A stretch of DNA of 64,000 bases from Nesterenkonia lutea (lineage in GTDB: Bacteria > Actinomycetota > Actinomycetes > Actinomycetales > Micrococcaceae). The notes below the pieces were generated by a model, which was not told the DNA's origin, did no database searches, and was given only the letters and a program-made list of their open reading frames with translations. The stretch is from NCBI RefSeq assembly GCF_014873955.1, contig NZ_JADBED010000002.1, positions 1 through 64,000 of the forward strand, written 5' to 3'. Position numbers and translations under genes: made by a program. Position 1 is the stretch's first letter. The number at the start of each line of letters is the position of its first letter. Shown here piece by piece: positions 8,772 through 16,709 of this stretch.

Positions 8772-9920
8772 TCAGTTGACATCGTTGACCGGGGACCAAT
8801 CGTCCGGCGCGAAGACAGACTCGGGGTCGAACTCGGCGAAGTTGTCGGCATCGCCGGCTCCCGGACCGCACACCAGCTGGGGAGAGGGAGCGGCGCGATG
8901 GGTGTCATTTTCGTATGGGATGTCGAGGGCGGTACGTACGGCGAGGTCAATCATGATGCGGGCCAGAAAAACGCCCTGGTCGTTGGGAGCGCAGGCGACA
9001 GTCCCTTCTTCCAGACTGGTGGTCAGTGCCGGAGAAATGTAGGTGCTGTAGTTGTCGACTTCATCCGTGAGGCCCCGCTCCTCCAGGATGCTGGTTGCGA
9101 CTTCGGCGGTCACTGCAGTTCCGACAACGACGTCGAGCTCGCTGTCGGCGGAGAGCGCGTCTTCAACTAGACCTGCCTGGACTTCTCGGGTGGGGTCCCC
9201 GTACCGGGTATCGACCAGTTCTACGTCCGAACCTTCGATGGCGTCTTCGAAGCCCACCACTGATCGCTCCGACCATCCTGCCCCTGCCGGTCCTGGCAGA
9301 AGAGCGACGGATAGCTCTTCATTGCGTTCGACTAGATGCTCGCCGATGGTGCTTCCCATCTGGTAGTAGTCGAGAACTGCGCGAGCGTCCACATGCTCAG
9401 AATTGACTCCGTTGCCTCCGTCAATGATGTGGACTCCTCTGTCCTGTGCCTGCGCTAGAGCAGGGTCGAGAGCATCGGCGCTCACGGCCCCGACGACGAC
9501 AGAGTCGTACCCTTGGGACACACAGTCTTCGACCTGGGTATTCTGTTCAGCGATGTTCTCGTAGCCTCCGGCGCCGTTGAACTGCATGGAGACCCCGAGA
9601 CGTTCTGCTTCGCTCGCCGCACCGTAATTAATGCCCAGCCACACCGGGTCCTGCACATGCGGCACCAGGACACAGACGTCCACTTCTTGGTCCACCTGCT
9701 CGCCGTCGAGTGCCTTGTAGGTGTCCAGCGTCTCTTCGCCCTCACAGGAGGCCAGCTCCTCACCCGATTCGCATTCGACGAACACGGCTTCGATCTCCCA
9801 GGGTTCCTCCCCGGTTGGAGCAGTTTCCTCTTCCGAAGAGCTACAGGCGGACAGGGCAAGCACAGCAGCGGCGATCACTGCTGTACTGCGATAGGAAAGT
9901 GAACGAAGTTCGATCGACAT
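8772..9920 (-). CDS. TorT-like substrate-binding lipoprotein
   Basis: A 382-residue exported lipoprotein: signal peptide with lipobox LALSAC, lipidated Cys26, then an acidic linker. The core resembles the TorT branch of the RbsB/LacI-type binding proteins, with VCVLVPHVQDPVWLGINYG, then GGYENIAEQNTQVEDCV and YDSVVVGAVSAD. TorT itself binds TMAO and partners a sensor kinase. Here the protein sits 17 bases before the amidohydrolase in an operon with an ABC ATPase and permease, so it is almost certainly the importer's receptor. The ligand is unknown. Confidence 0.87.
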   Translation of the reverse strand: MSIELRSLSYRSTAVIAAAVLALSACSSSEEETAPTGEEPWEIEAVFVECESGEELASCEGEETLDTYKALDGEQVDQEVDVCVLVPHVQDPVWLGINYGAASEAERLGVSMQFNGAGGYENIAEQNTQVEDCVSQGYDSVVVGAVSADALDPALAQAQDRGVHIIDGGNGVNSEHVDARAVLDYYQMGSTIGEHLVERNEELSVALLPGPAGAGWSERSVVGFEDAIEGSDVELVDTRYGDPTREVQAGLVEDALSADSELDVVVGTAVTAEVATSILEERGLTDEVDNYSTYISPALTTSLEEGTVACAPNDQGVFLARIMIDLAVRTALDIPYENDTHRAAPSPQLVCGPGAGDADNFAEFDPESVFAPDDWSPVNDVN

Positions 9921-9962
9921 GGGGTTCTCCTCAACTAGAAAACAACGCGAATGATGTAGGTG

Positions 9963-11108
9963 TCAGCGAGCCTGGGACGGAAAATGAAGAGCCGCCGCAT
10001 TTACTCGGTTCTGGAATCTAGAGGAGCGCATAACGGTGCGCATCAGTATGGAACGCATGCCTTGCAACCGGTGGGGCCACCGAGTTCCGATCGTTCCGTA
10101 CAGACGTGCGTAACGCTGAGTATTATCGGTGATCCAACGTTCTTCCGCCTCCCACTGTTGCAGCGCCGTGGCGACATCCGGTTCGGCCTCCAGCTTGAAT
10201 CCAAGTGCTATTGCGTTGGTCATAGCAACGCACGCGGCCTGGCCGAGATTGGGCGCCATAGAATGTGCGGCATCCCCGAGGAGCGCTACTTTTCCGCTGG
10301 ACCAGCTGCGAGTCTCCACTTCATAGAAGGGGGCCCAGCGTTCGGAGCCGTTCCGCGGAATGCGCTCAATATAATCCCGGTACTGGGGATAGGACTCCAG
10401 CCACGGTTTCGGATTGAAGGGTTTTTGGTCCCTCGCTTCAGCATCTTTCTCAGGCCCGCAGAGGAAGATGTAGATATCTTCTTTGCTCACCGGGGCGATG
10501 CCGATACGACGTCCCCCGTCCCATGCTTCCGTCGTGATATTGGCACCGTCCTCAGCTTTGCGTGGTACCAGGTACCTGCCGCAGCCGTCGCGCATATTTA
10601 CCTTGATGTGTGCAAGGTCGAGTGAATCCCGCACTCGCGAGTGCACTCCGTCAGCTCCGATGACCAGGTCCGCTGAGAGCTCTTCGCCGTTGTGGAGGAC
10701 TAGGGTCCCTTCCGGTCGTGCCATAGTCACAGGCGAGGACGTGACGATCTCTGCACCGGCGGCCCGCGCAGCGTTGCCCAGTGCCCGGTGGAGGTCGGTT
10801 CTACGAGTGGTGTAGAGACGGCTGTTGTGCAGCCAGTTGTCCTGTAAAAGGCGGCCTTTGTGATCGCGAAGCTGGTGGTTGTCCACTCTCTCCCAGTTTT
10901 TGGAGATCTCATCGGCAGCACCGATCTCTTCTAGAGACTTGATGGCGTTCTCCCAGATGAAGATGCCTGCGCCAATCTCTCGAGGCGCAGCCGCACGCTC
11001 GTGAACGCGCACACTCCAGCCTTTTTTCGCCAACATGGCTGCTGCTGTAAGCCCCGCAATCCCCCCTCCAGCGATTTCCGCGTGGCGGTTCTCTGTACGC
11101 TCAGACAT
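9963..11108 (-). CDS. FAD-dependent aromatic monooxygenase
   Basis: A 381-residue class A flavoprotein monooxygenase. GGGIAGLTAAAML at residues 14-26 binds the FAD adenine, a DG motif (VIGADGVHSRV) follows near 160, and GDAAHSMAPNLGQ near 285 binds the flavin ribityl-phosphate. The nearest families are salicylate and 6-hydroxynicotinate hydroxylases, which use NADH and O2 to hydroxylate or decarboxylate a ring. The ATG at 11108 follows GGGAG. It is the first gene of the leftward catabolic operon, 42 bases before the binding lipoprotein gene. Substrate identity is inference only. Confidence 0.88.
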   Translation of the reverse strand: MSERTENRHAEIAGGGIAGLTAAAMLAKKGWSVRVHERAAAPREIGAGIFIWENAIKSLEEIGAADEISKNWERVDNHQLRDHKGRLLQDNWLHNSRLYTTRRTDLHRALGNAARAAGAEIVTSSPVTMARPEGTLVLHNGEELSADLVIGADGVHSRVRDSLDLAHIKVNMRDGCGRYLVPRKAEDGANITTEAWDGGRRIGIAPVSKEDIYIFLCGPEKDAEARDQKPFNPKPWLESYPQYRDYIERIPRNGSERWAPFYEVETRSWSSGKVALLGDAAHSMAPNLGQAACVAMTNAIALGFKLEAEPDVATALQQWEAEERWITDNTQRYARLYGTIGTRWPHRLQGMRSILMRTVMRSSRFQNRVNAAALHFPSQAR

Positions 11109-11137
11109 GGGTCTCCCTGTATGTGTAGTTCAGACGG

Positions 11138-11154
11138 CTGAAGTAGTACTTCAG
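11138..11154. promoter_or_regulatory. Palindromic operator candidate
   Basis: CTGAAGTA, one spacer base, then TACTTCAG form a perfect 8+8 inverted repeat, 30 bases upstream of the monooxygenase start. A related half-site, CTGAGTACT, follows at about 11168. This is the only strong palindrome in front of the operon and is the best candidate target for the XRE-cupin regulator encoded at its far end. No binding evidence exists. Confidence 0.45.
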
Positions 11155-11427
11155 TATTCGTCACCGCTGAGTACTGTGGCAATAGCTTTTGGGGGAGTCG
11201 GGTTCCCGTGCACGTATCGACAAGGCTCCTGCAGGCTCGGGCAACATCCATAGAGAGTCCCGATTAGGCGCACCTTGATCCGCCACCCCCGCGCCGAGGG
11301 ATCGTGGATCGCTGGCGAGGCTGGACGTGCCTGAGAAGAGGCTGACACCTCTTGGCGTCTAACAGCACATGCGGAGACTGGATAACCGGACTTGGTCATA
11401 CGCCTCTCGGCTCGGATCTCTCTAACC

Positions 11428-11676
11428 GTTACGCATGTCCCTGCCTTCAACCGCCGGGCAGCGGACATACTTGGTTACTTCGACAGGCCTGGCACTCCCA
11501 ACGAACCCACAAAAGCCATCAATGCACGACTCGAGCACTTTCGTGGGACTGCACTGGGGTTCCGGAACCTCGCCCACTACATCGCCAGACCGTTGCTGGA
11601 CACTGGAGGATTCAGACCGCTGGTACACCGCACTTGCGATGAGTCCCATAAGTTCGGTCACCGGATTGCGTTTTGA
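11428..11676 (+). pseudogene. ISL3-family transposase, C-terminal remnant
   Basis: The frame encodes YFDRPGTPNEPTKAIN, then LEHFRGTALGFRNLAHYIAR and a GGFRPLVH end. This is the invariant C-terminal signature of actinobacterial ISL3 transposases, with the last catalytic glutamate usually in the N-(G/E)-PTEAIN motif. About 350 upstream residues are missing. No terminal repeats were found near it. Confidence 0.75.
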
Positions 11677-12028
11677 TGAGCATCCATCCGGTTCGACAAG
11701 AAGCCTCTTGGCCCAATAAGGCGCACCAGGTGCAGTGGTAGTAGTTTTGCCGGATACTTCGGCAGGCGACAGCAGGTCCCTAGGTCTCTACGGGGTTCCC
11801 TGATATCGGCGACGCGGCCGATGCAGACGGAGCCTGGCCAGCGCAGCCGGAAACGCCCTGACAGGCACCATTTGCGAGACCCTCATCGTCTCCCGCGGTC
11901 CCTGCAGCTAACGTCGGATCCACCCAGAATTGACCCTTGGGTTGCATTCTCTGCCCCAGTCGCCTTCTGCGTTTTGACAATCCCGAGGCGGCCTAGGGGC
12001 CTCCCAGACCCAAATACGGTCCAGAACT
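11677..12028. other. Intergenic region, no supported gene
   Basis: This stretch lies between the ISL3 remnant and the Xre-type antitoxin gene. Reading frames on both strands are short and lack ribosome sites. I specifically looked for a RES-type toxin downstream of the antitoxin on the minus strand and saw none. Confidence 0.4.
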
Positions 12029-12469
12029 TTAAGGCTGCGGCTCCGAAATGGCTGCTCGTCCGCGCCTCTCTTCGAGTTGGTCTGTAACCAGGAATGCACG
12101 TGCCGCTGCTAGAACAGCTGGGCCGGTGTCCTCGAGTGGTCCGTCCCGCAGAAGTAGGACTGGGGTGGAATCTCCGAGTAGGGGATTCATGCCTGAAAAC
12201 CATGACTGAACAATCGCTGCGGAATAGTACTCATGCAGCATCGCCGAGACGAGATAAGCACTGCGGAGTCGATTCATCACAGCTGCGGGGGGTTGGCGTT
12301 CCCCGTCAGCCCATTGGCGAACCGCCCGAGTTTCCTTCACTGGGCCGATGTCCGCCACGAGCTGGGAACCGAGGAGCTCTCGCAGCTCATAGACGAGCTC
12401 AGGCGTTGCCAGCTGGACAGATTCACGATGGGCTCGACGTTCGGCCTGTTCGGGTCCCGCGGGAGTCAT
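12029..12469 (-). CDS. Xre/MbcA-type antitoxin homologue without toxin
   Basis: A 146-residue protein whose second half (SWFSGMNPLLGDSTPVLLLRDG, then VLAAARAFL) matches the toxin-binding domain of the Xre/MbcA/ParS antitoxins that neutralise RES-domain toxins. It is clearly related to the antitoxin at 30206-30568, which has AWFMGMNPQLDDASPAEAIRDG. The N-terminal half carries a short helical region that may bind DNA. No RES or other toxin gene adjoins it, and an ISL3 remnant lies on its downstream side, so it may be an orphan or a captured antidote. The start is uncertain because no clear ribosome site precedes it. Confidence 0.6.
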   Translation of the reverse strand: MTPAGPEQAERRAHRESVQLATPELVYELRELLGSQLVADIGPVKETRAVRQWADGERQPPAAVMNRLRSAYLVSAMLHEYYSAAIVQSWFSGMNPLLGDSTPVLLLRDGPLEDTGPAVLAAARAFLVTDQLEERRGRAAISEPQP

Positions 12470-12744
12470 GGGTTCAGCGTGCCACGGTGTACACCCGAAA
12501 ACAAGGGTGAAACCACATCCAGGATCACACCCGATATGCCGATAATCTATCTTATGTCAGGTTGACTTAGTTCGCGATTCCCTCCCGTGCACCAATGCTC
12601 ACGACCGTACAGGCGCCAGTATTACTGTAGAACTGTATCGGGGGTATCTCCCGCGAATCTTTTTGTACTGCCGCGGAGGAACGGGTTCCGATACGCACGG
12701 TCAGAAGTGACGACAATTGTTCGGGACCACAACGCGCTTTGGAA

Positions 12745-15309
12745 CTAACCCGTTTGCCAACGACGCTGTGCCAGCAGTTGTCGTTGCGAGATGATTTCTC
12801 GCGCCGCGTACGCAGGCAGCTCAAGCTGCTCCAAGTCGATGTCCTCGATCCAGGCTGAGCATTGTGCGGGCGAGAGTGCGGGATCAAGCACAAACTCAGC
12901 GATCGCCCGAGTCGTGGCCCGCGACAGACCAACTGAGATGAATGACATGTCGGTCGGTCGGGGCACGCCAAGTTCGAGCATCATCTCGATATCGATCGAA
13001 TCTACGCTCATTTGTCGCCCGAGCTCTCCAGCGGCCTGCGCTACAACATCGGCATAACACGACAGGTACCTCGGCGCCTCAAAACGCGCGATGTCCTCAA
13101 TGTCTGCCATAACTCGTCGGATCAATCCCGGGTAGGAAACCTCGTCGCCCTTGGCGCGAAGCCATTTCGCGCGGTTATCGATAATGACGCTCAGAGGGAC
13201 GCCCCGCATCCAGTGCACGATGAGTCGTGCAAGTGAGAGGCGGCGCGAGTGTGGTTCGAACGACCCTCCCAGATACTCAGCTACATAATCCAGAGCTGTC
13301 TTGTATTCTTCGAACGCGTCGTCGCTAGTCGGCAGCACGAGTGCGAGTTCTTCGGGGTGACCGTTTGCCAGGACGGCATCCAGTAGGCGCTGCATCGACA
13401 TAGGACTGATGCCAGCGTGCTTCTTTACGAGTTCCGCGCGCACCTGCAGCCGTGGTGTTACGCGTCCAACGGCCGTAGCAATCCGATCAGCCTGGTCCAA
13501 CTCCAAGGAGACGCCGTGGAGTCCTCTTAGATGTCCGTCGGACATGAAGCGTCCAGCAAGCCAGTTGAACGCCGACTCCATTTCCGCAGGAGTCCCGCGA
13601 TCAGATTTCTGCGCCCCGCCGTTGATGTAATCCACCACGTCGGTGACGTTCGAGAGCGTCGCAGTCGCTGCAGGGATGATCGATGACCGCTCCCGTTTCC
13701 CAGGCTTCTCCGGCCACGCCCTCGAGTCTGACGTGTCGACGCAGAAAATATTCCCCTGGAACTCTTTACCCCACCTACCGGCCCGTCCGGCTAGATTCCA
13801 AAAATCCGACATTGGCATGTGCGATCCGGGACCTTTGTGAGGGGACCGGAGAAACATATTCTTGCACGGTAGATTAACTCCCTCAAGCAAAGTCGACGTA
13901 CAGACGAGGTACTTGATATCGCCTCGTCTAAACAAATCTTCAACTTTCGCCTTCAAGACGAGTGGCATCTTACCGTAATGGAAAGCAACACCGCGTTTTG
14001 CGAAGGTAGCAAGTTGGAATCGCTTGTGCACAACTCCTTCGGAAAAATCGACCAGCTCTTGGACTGCGTCCGAAACATTCTCAGGTTCATCGCTAAGTGC
14101 GTTGAAAATGGTCCGTGCGAATTTCTCTGCCTCTGCGGGGCCGTTCGCGAAAACAAGGTTCCCCGTAGAGTCGCCCCCAATCGCAGCGGCGATGAGAGGC
14201 ACCTTCTGGCCCACTCCATCCGGCGCTAAGGGAAGCTCGACCTCGCCGACCGGTTCTTCTTCACCGTCGTAAACCAGAGTGAGATTGTAGCGACGAGGCT
14301 GTCGACGCACCTGGTTGACGAAGATTAGATTCTGATTCACAGTCACCGTTTCCCCAACGAGAGCGGCTTTGCGCCTGGGTGATGATGGTGAATACAACAA
14401 CACCTCGGGATTGGCTGATAGAGGACTCGCGAACACCAGTCGAACGTTTGAGTTTCGACGAAGCGCCTCATCGAGTACCTGTGTCAACAATATTCCGCGA
14501 GTGCCGTCGGAGATCTTCTGTGCTTCATCGACGAAAATTAAAGTTGGCGCGAACAGTGGCAACCGTTGATGCAACAGATGTAGCCGTTCCTGTGTCAGAA
14601 CGAAGACCTGTTTGTCATAGGCCGTTATCTCGGGGTCCCAAGGGATCGTGTGGACGCCTACGCTGCCGTCAAATTGGGACCTAAAAACCGCGCTTACTTC
14701 TTCGACCAATGCTCTCGTGGGCGCGATGTACACAAGCTTGGCGTGCGTAGACTCTCGAAGTTCTGAGAACATCCACTCACGGATGATGTAGGACTTCCCG
14801 GCAGATGTTGGCGCAGATACACTCACCCAGTCATTGACAGACGCAAGTTCCCAGAATGTCTTTTGAAAAGGATTAACCTCGAGAACCTCACCGCTCGGCA
14901 GTCTCACCGTCAGTTCGGCGCGGCGTCCCAGCGCATCAAGAACTAGAGCTGACGAAGTTGCCTCGATCGACGTGAGAATGTTCCGATCCCGGTCTCGCAT
15001 CAACGCGATCGCTGGTTGGTTTCCTACACGATCGAGTAGAAGAATGGCGGCGGCCTGCTGCTCGTTGGTGCTTTGTTTTGAACGCAGGCAACCTTGTGCA
15101 ATGCGAAGTACGGTATCTTGCGCAACCTCATCGGGCTCCGGGGTGAGCGCGCTCGCGCAGATCAGCAGAAAATGCCAATCTGGTTCCTCCGTCAGAGCGG
15201 CCGACTCGTGTGCTAGAGGGACGTCAGCCTGGATTGACCGAACCGCTAGGCCCTCAAGCCCGGCTCGAAGTCTGCTGAGGGCAAGTACCCGGTCAGATAG
15301 TGCACTCAT
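12745..15309 (-). CDS. hamB: Hachiman defence helicase HamB
   Basis: An 854-residue superfamily 2 helicase. Walker A SAPTSAGKS lies at residues 165-173, motif Ia APTRALVEE near 196, and the DEAQ box at 261-264. Motifs V and VI are CTSTLLEGVNLP and NLAGRAGRWG. Length, architecture and the four-base overlap with an upstream DUF1837-type gene identify it as HamB, the DNA-surveying partner of the HamA nuclease in Hachiman anti-phage systems. In the studied systems HamB holds HamA inactive until damaged or foreign DNA activates the complex. It lies between the catabolic operon and the secretion cluster. Confidence 0.85.
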   Translation of the reverse strand: MSALSDRVLALSRLRAGLEGLAVRSIQADVPLAHESAALTEEPDWHFLLICASALTPEPDEVAQDTVLRIAQGCLRSKQSTNEQQAAAILLLDRVGNQPAIALMRDRDRNILTSIEATSSALVLDALGRRAELTVRLPSGEVLEVNPFQKTFWELASVNDWVSVSAPTSAGKSYIIREWMFSELRESTHAKLVYIAPTRALVEEVSAVFRSQFDGSVGVHTIPWDPEITAYDKQVFVLTQERLHLLHQRLPLFAPTLIFVDEAQKISDGTRGILLTQVLDEALRRNSNVRLVFASPLSANPEVLLYSPSSPRRKAALVGETVTVNQNLIFVNQVRRQPRRYNLTLVYDGEEEPVGEVELPLAPDGVGQKVPLIAAAIGGDSTGNLVFANGPAEAEKFARTIFNALSDEPENVSDAVQELVDFSEGVVHKRFQLATFAKRGVAFHYGKMPLVLKAKVEDLFRRGDIKYLVCTSTLLEGVNLPCKNMFLRSPHKGPGSHMPMSDFWNLAGRAGRWGKEFQGNIFCVDTSDSRAWPEKPGKRERSSIIPAATATLSNVTDVVDYINGGAQKSDRGTPAEMESAFNWLAGRFMSDGHLRGLHGVSLELDQADRIATAVGRVTPRLQVRAELVKKHAGISPMSMQRLLDAVLANGHPEELALVLPTSDDAFEEYKTALDYVAEYLGGSFEPHSRRLSLARLIVHWMRGVPLSVIIDNRAKWLRAKGDEVSYPGLIRRVMADIEDIARFEAPRYLSCYADVVAQAAGELGRQMSVDSIDIEMMLELGVPRPTDMSFISVGLSRATTRAIAEFVLDPALSPAQCSAWIEDIDLEQLELPAYAAREIISQRQLLAQRRWQTG

Positions 15310-16271
15310 GGCTTCACATCGATTCGAAGCTCCGATTTTACAGCGTCTCTAAAGTCTTTTACGGACGGCATTGGGAAGAAGAAGACTTCGATGGCGTGCG
15401 CCGTGAGAGAGCGGTTCTCAAGACGTTTCTTAGTTGATTCGGCCCAGCTCGCGAGGGCTACGTCCAACTCTGCCCGGACCGCGGCTTCATCACGAGGAAG
15501 ACTCGGGTAGTTGTCATGTACGAACCCGATAAGACAAGCGCCGCGCATCTCTACACTGGCGGACAGGAGCGAACTGTCATTAAAGTACTCCAAAAGACGG
15601 GCCGTGACCTCTGCGTTTCCAGTATCGGCGTAGTGTCGAATTAGGAATACATCCTGCTCATGGGCCATGCCGGTCAAGTAGGGCGCGATGCTGTCCATGC
15701 AATCTGTCATCGCCTTAGCAACGGACTCATAGAGCTTTGCCTCGCCCCAATACACAGCTAGATCACCGTTCTCAAGAAGTTTCGCGTGTACCCCGTCTGC
15801 GCCGTGATACTGCATCTCGGTACTCGTCTTCAAAGACATTTTGCTAAGAACCTGTGGAATCTCGAGTCCTTTTTCGAGTAGTGCATAGAGAAGAAGCTCT
15901 GCACCCTCACCCGTTTTTACTTGTGTCTGCGTAAACAATCGTGCTGCTTCATTGGCCAGGCGAGTAATCTCCGGGACCTGTCGATCGGGCGAGAGTTGAC
16001 TAACTTTCTCGATATCCGTTCGGGGGATGCAGTAGTTCACTATCTGATTAGCAAGTTGCTGCGCCAAGGTCTTTAGGCGCGGGGTACCCAGCGGATCGCT
16101 TCGGAGGAGATGGCATCGGACTGTCGACCGCGTGCCATCGAGGGCAATCGGGTCGCCGTAGGTAACGAGCGAACTCTCCACTTCGTCCCATCCACCTCGC
16201 ACAAGCCGCTGGACGACCTCGATTAATGGCGTCTGGGTATTGGAGGCGGATGGATCGTCGTCGTTAGTCAT
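15306..16271 (-). CDS. hamA: Hachiman defence nuclease HamA (DUF1837)
   Basis: A 321-residue protein with the DUF1837/HamA core: GEGAELLLYALLE near 121-133, KMSLKTS at 144-150, HGADGVHAKL near 156-165 and WGEAKLYES near 175-183. Asp159 and the Glu177-x-Lys179 pair fit the PD-(D/E)XK nuclease site described for HamA, which degrades DNA once released by HamB. The ATG at 16271 overlaps the stop of a 24-codon leader reading frame, and the gene overlaps hamB by four bases, so all three are probably translated in series. Confidence 0.85.
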   Translation of the reverse strand: MTNDDDPSASNTQTPLIEVVQRLVRGGWDEVESSLVTYGDPIALDGTRSTVRCHLLRSDPLGTPRLKTLAQQLANQIVNYCIPRTDIEKVSQLSPDRQVPEITRLANEAARLFTQTQVKTGEGAELLLYALLEKGLEIPQVLSKMSLKTSTEMQYHGADGVHAKLLENGDLAVYWGEAKLYESVAKAMTDCMDSIAPYLTGMAHEQDVFLIRHYADTGNAEVTARLLEYFNDSSLLSASVEMRGACLIGFVHDNYPSLPRDEAAVRAELDVALASWAESTKKRLENRSLTAHAIEVFFFPMPSVKDFRDAVKSELRIDVKP

Positions 16272-16342
16272 ACGAGTCGCCAGATCGTACTTAGCGTCGG
16301 CGTCGTGAATTCAGGCGCACGTAGATAGTCCAAGTTCATCAT
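16268..16342 (-). CDS. 24-residue leader peptide coupled to hamA
   Basis: Beginning MMNLDYLRAPEF, this 24-residue frame has a strong AGGAGG site three bases before its first ATG. Its TGA overlaps the hamA ATG. The hamA gene has no comparable ribosome site of its own, which suggests translational coupling. It could also be a small third component of the defence system. It is too short to assign to any family. Confidence rests on the ribosome site and the overlap. Confidence 0.5.
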   Translation of the reverse strand: MMNLDYLRAPEFTTPTLSTIWRLV

Positions 16343-16364
16343 CGACCTCCTCAATTGAGGGTCG
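16343..16364. promoter_or_regulatory. Palindrome over the Hachiman leader ribosome site
   Basis: CCTCAATTGAGG at 16349-16360 is a perfect 12-base palindrome that includes the ribosome-binding site of the leader frame. The flanking CGACC and GGTCG extend it into a near-perfect 22-base inverted repeat. It could be an operator or an RNA hairpin that hides the ribosome site and keeps the defence genes quiet. Confidence 0.4.
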
Positions 16365-16487
16365 ATAAACCGACTCCCCAGGTCAGACTGGCGTATGACT
16401 AACCCTTCAGCAAGGATGTTAAGAAGTATTCACGACACGCCGGAGGGCATCTCCCTTAGTTGAAGACGACCGCAGGGAGGTGTCTCT

Positions 16488-16643
16488 ATGAAGTTTCAGC
16501 ACGTCCTTAGTCGTCTTCGGAGTGTGCTGCCGGATATGTACCGGGAGACTAGGTCCGGAGCCTCCGAGGTGGCCTGTCGTGCTTCGGATATGTCTAGCAA
16601 CGGGGCAGACGTCGTTGTTGTGCGGGTGCCACGGTGTGAATAA
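16488..16643 (+). CDS. Small protein of unknown function
   Basis: A 51-residue frame beginning MKFQHVLSRLRSVLPDMYRE, preceded by GGGAGG seven bases before the ATG. It lies alone in the gap between hamA and the VirB4 gene and points rightward, opposite to both. No family is recognised. Its N-terminal half is basic and helical. The good ribosome site is the main reason to list it. Confidence 0.35.
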   Translation: MKFQHVLSRLRSVLPDMYRETRSGASEVACRASDMSSNGADVVVVRVPRCE

Positions 16644-16709
16644 TTAATAGCTATGAGAATCGGGAGACTTCCCGTGCCGTAAGGATGCAGAACCGGTGCT
16701 GCCCGAGAT

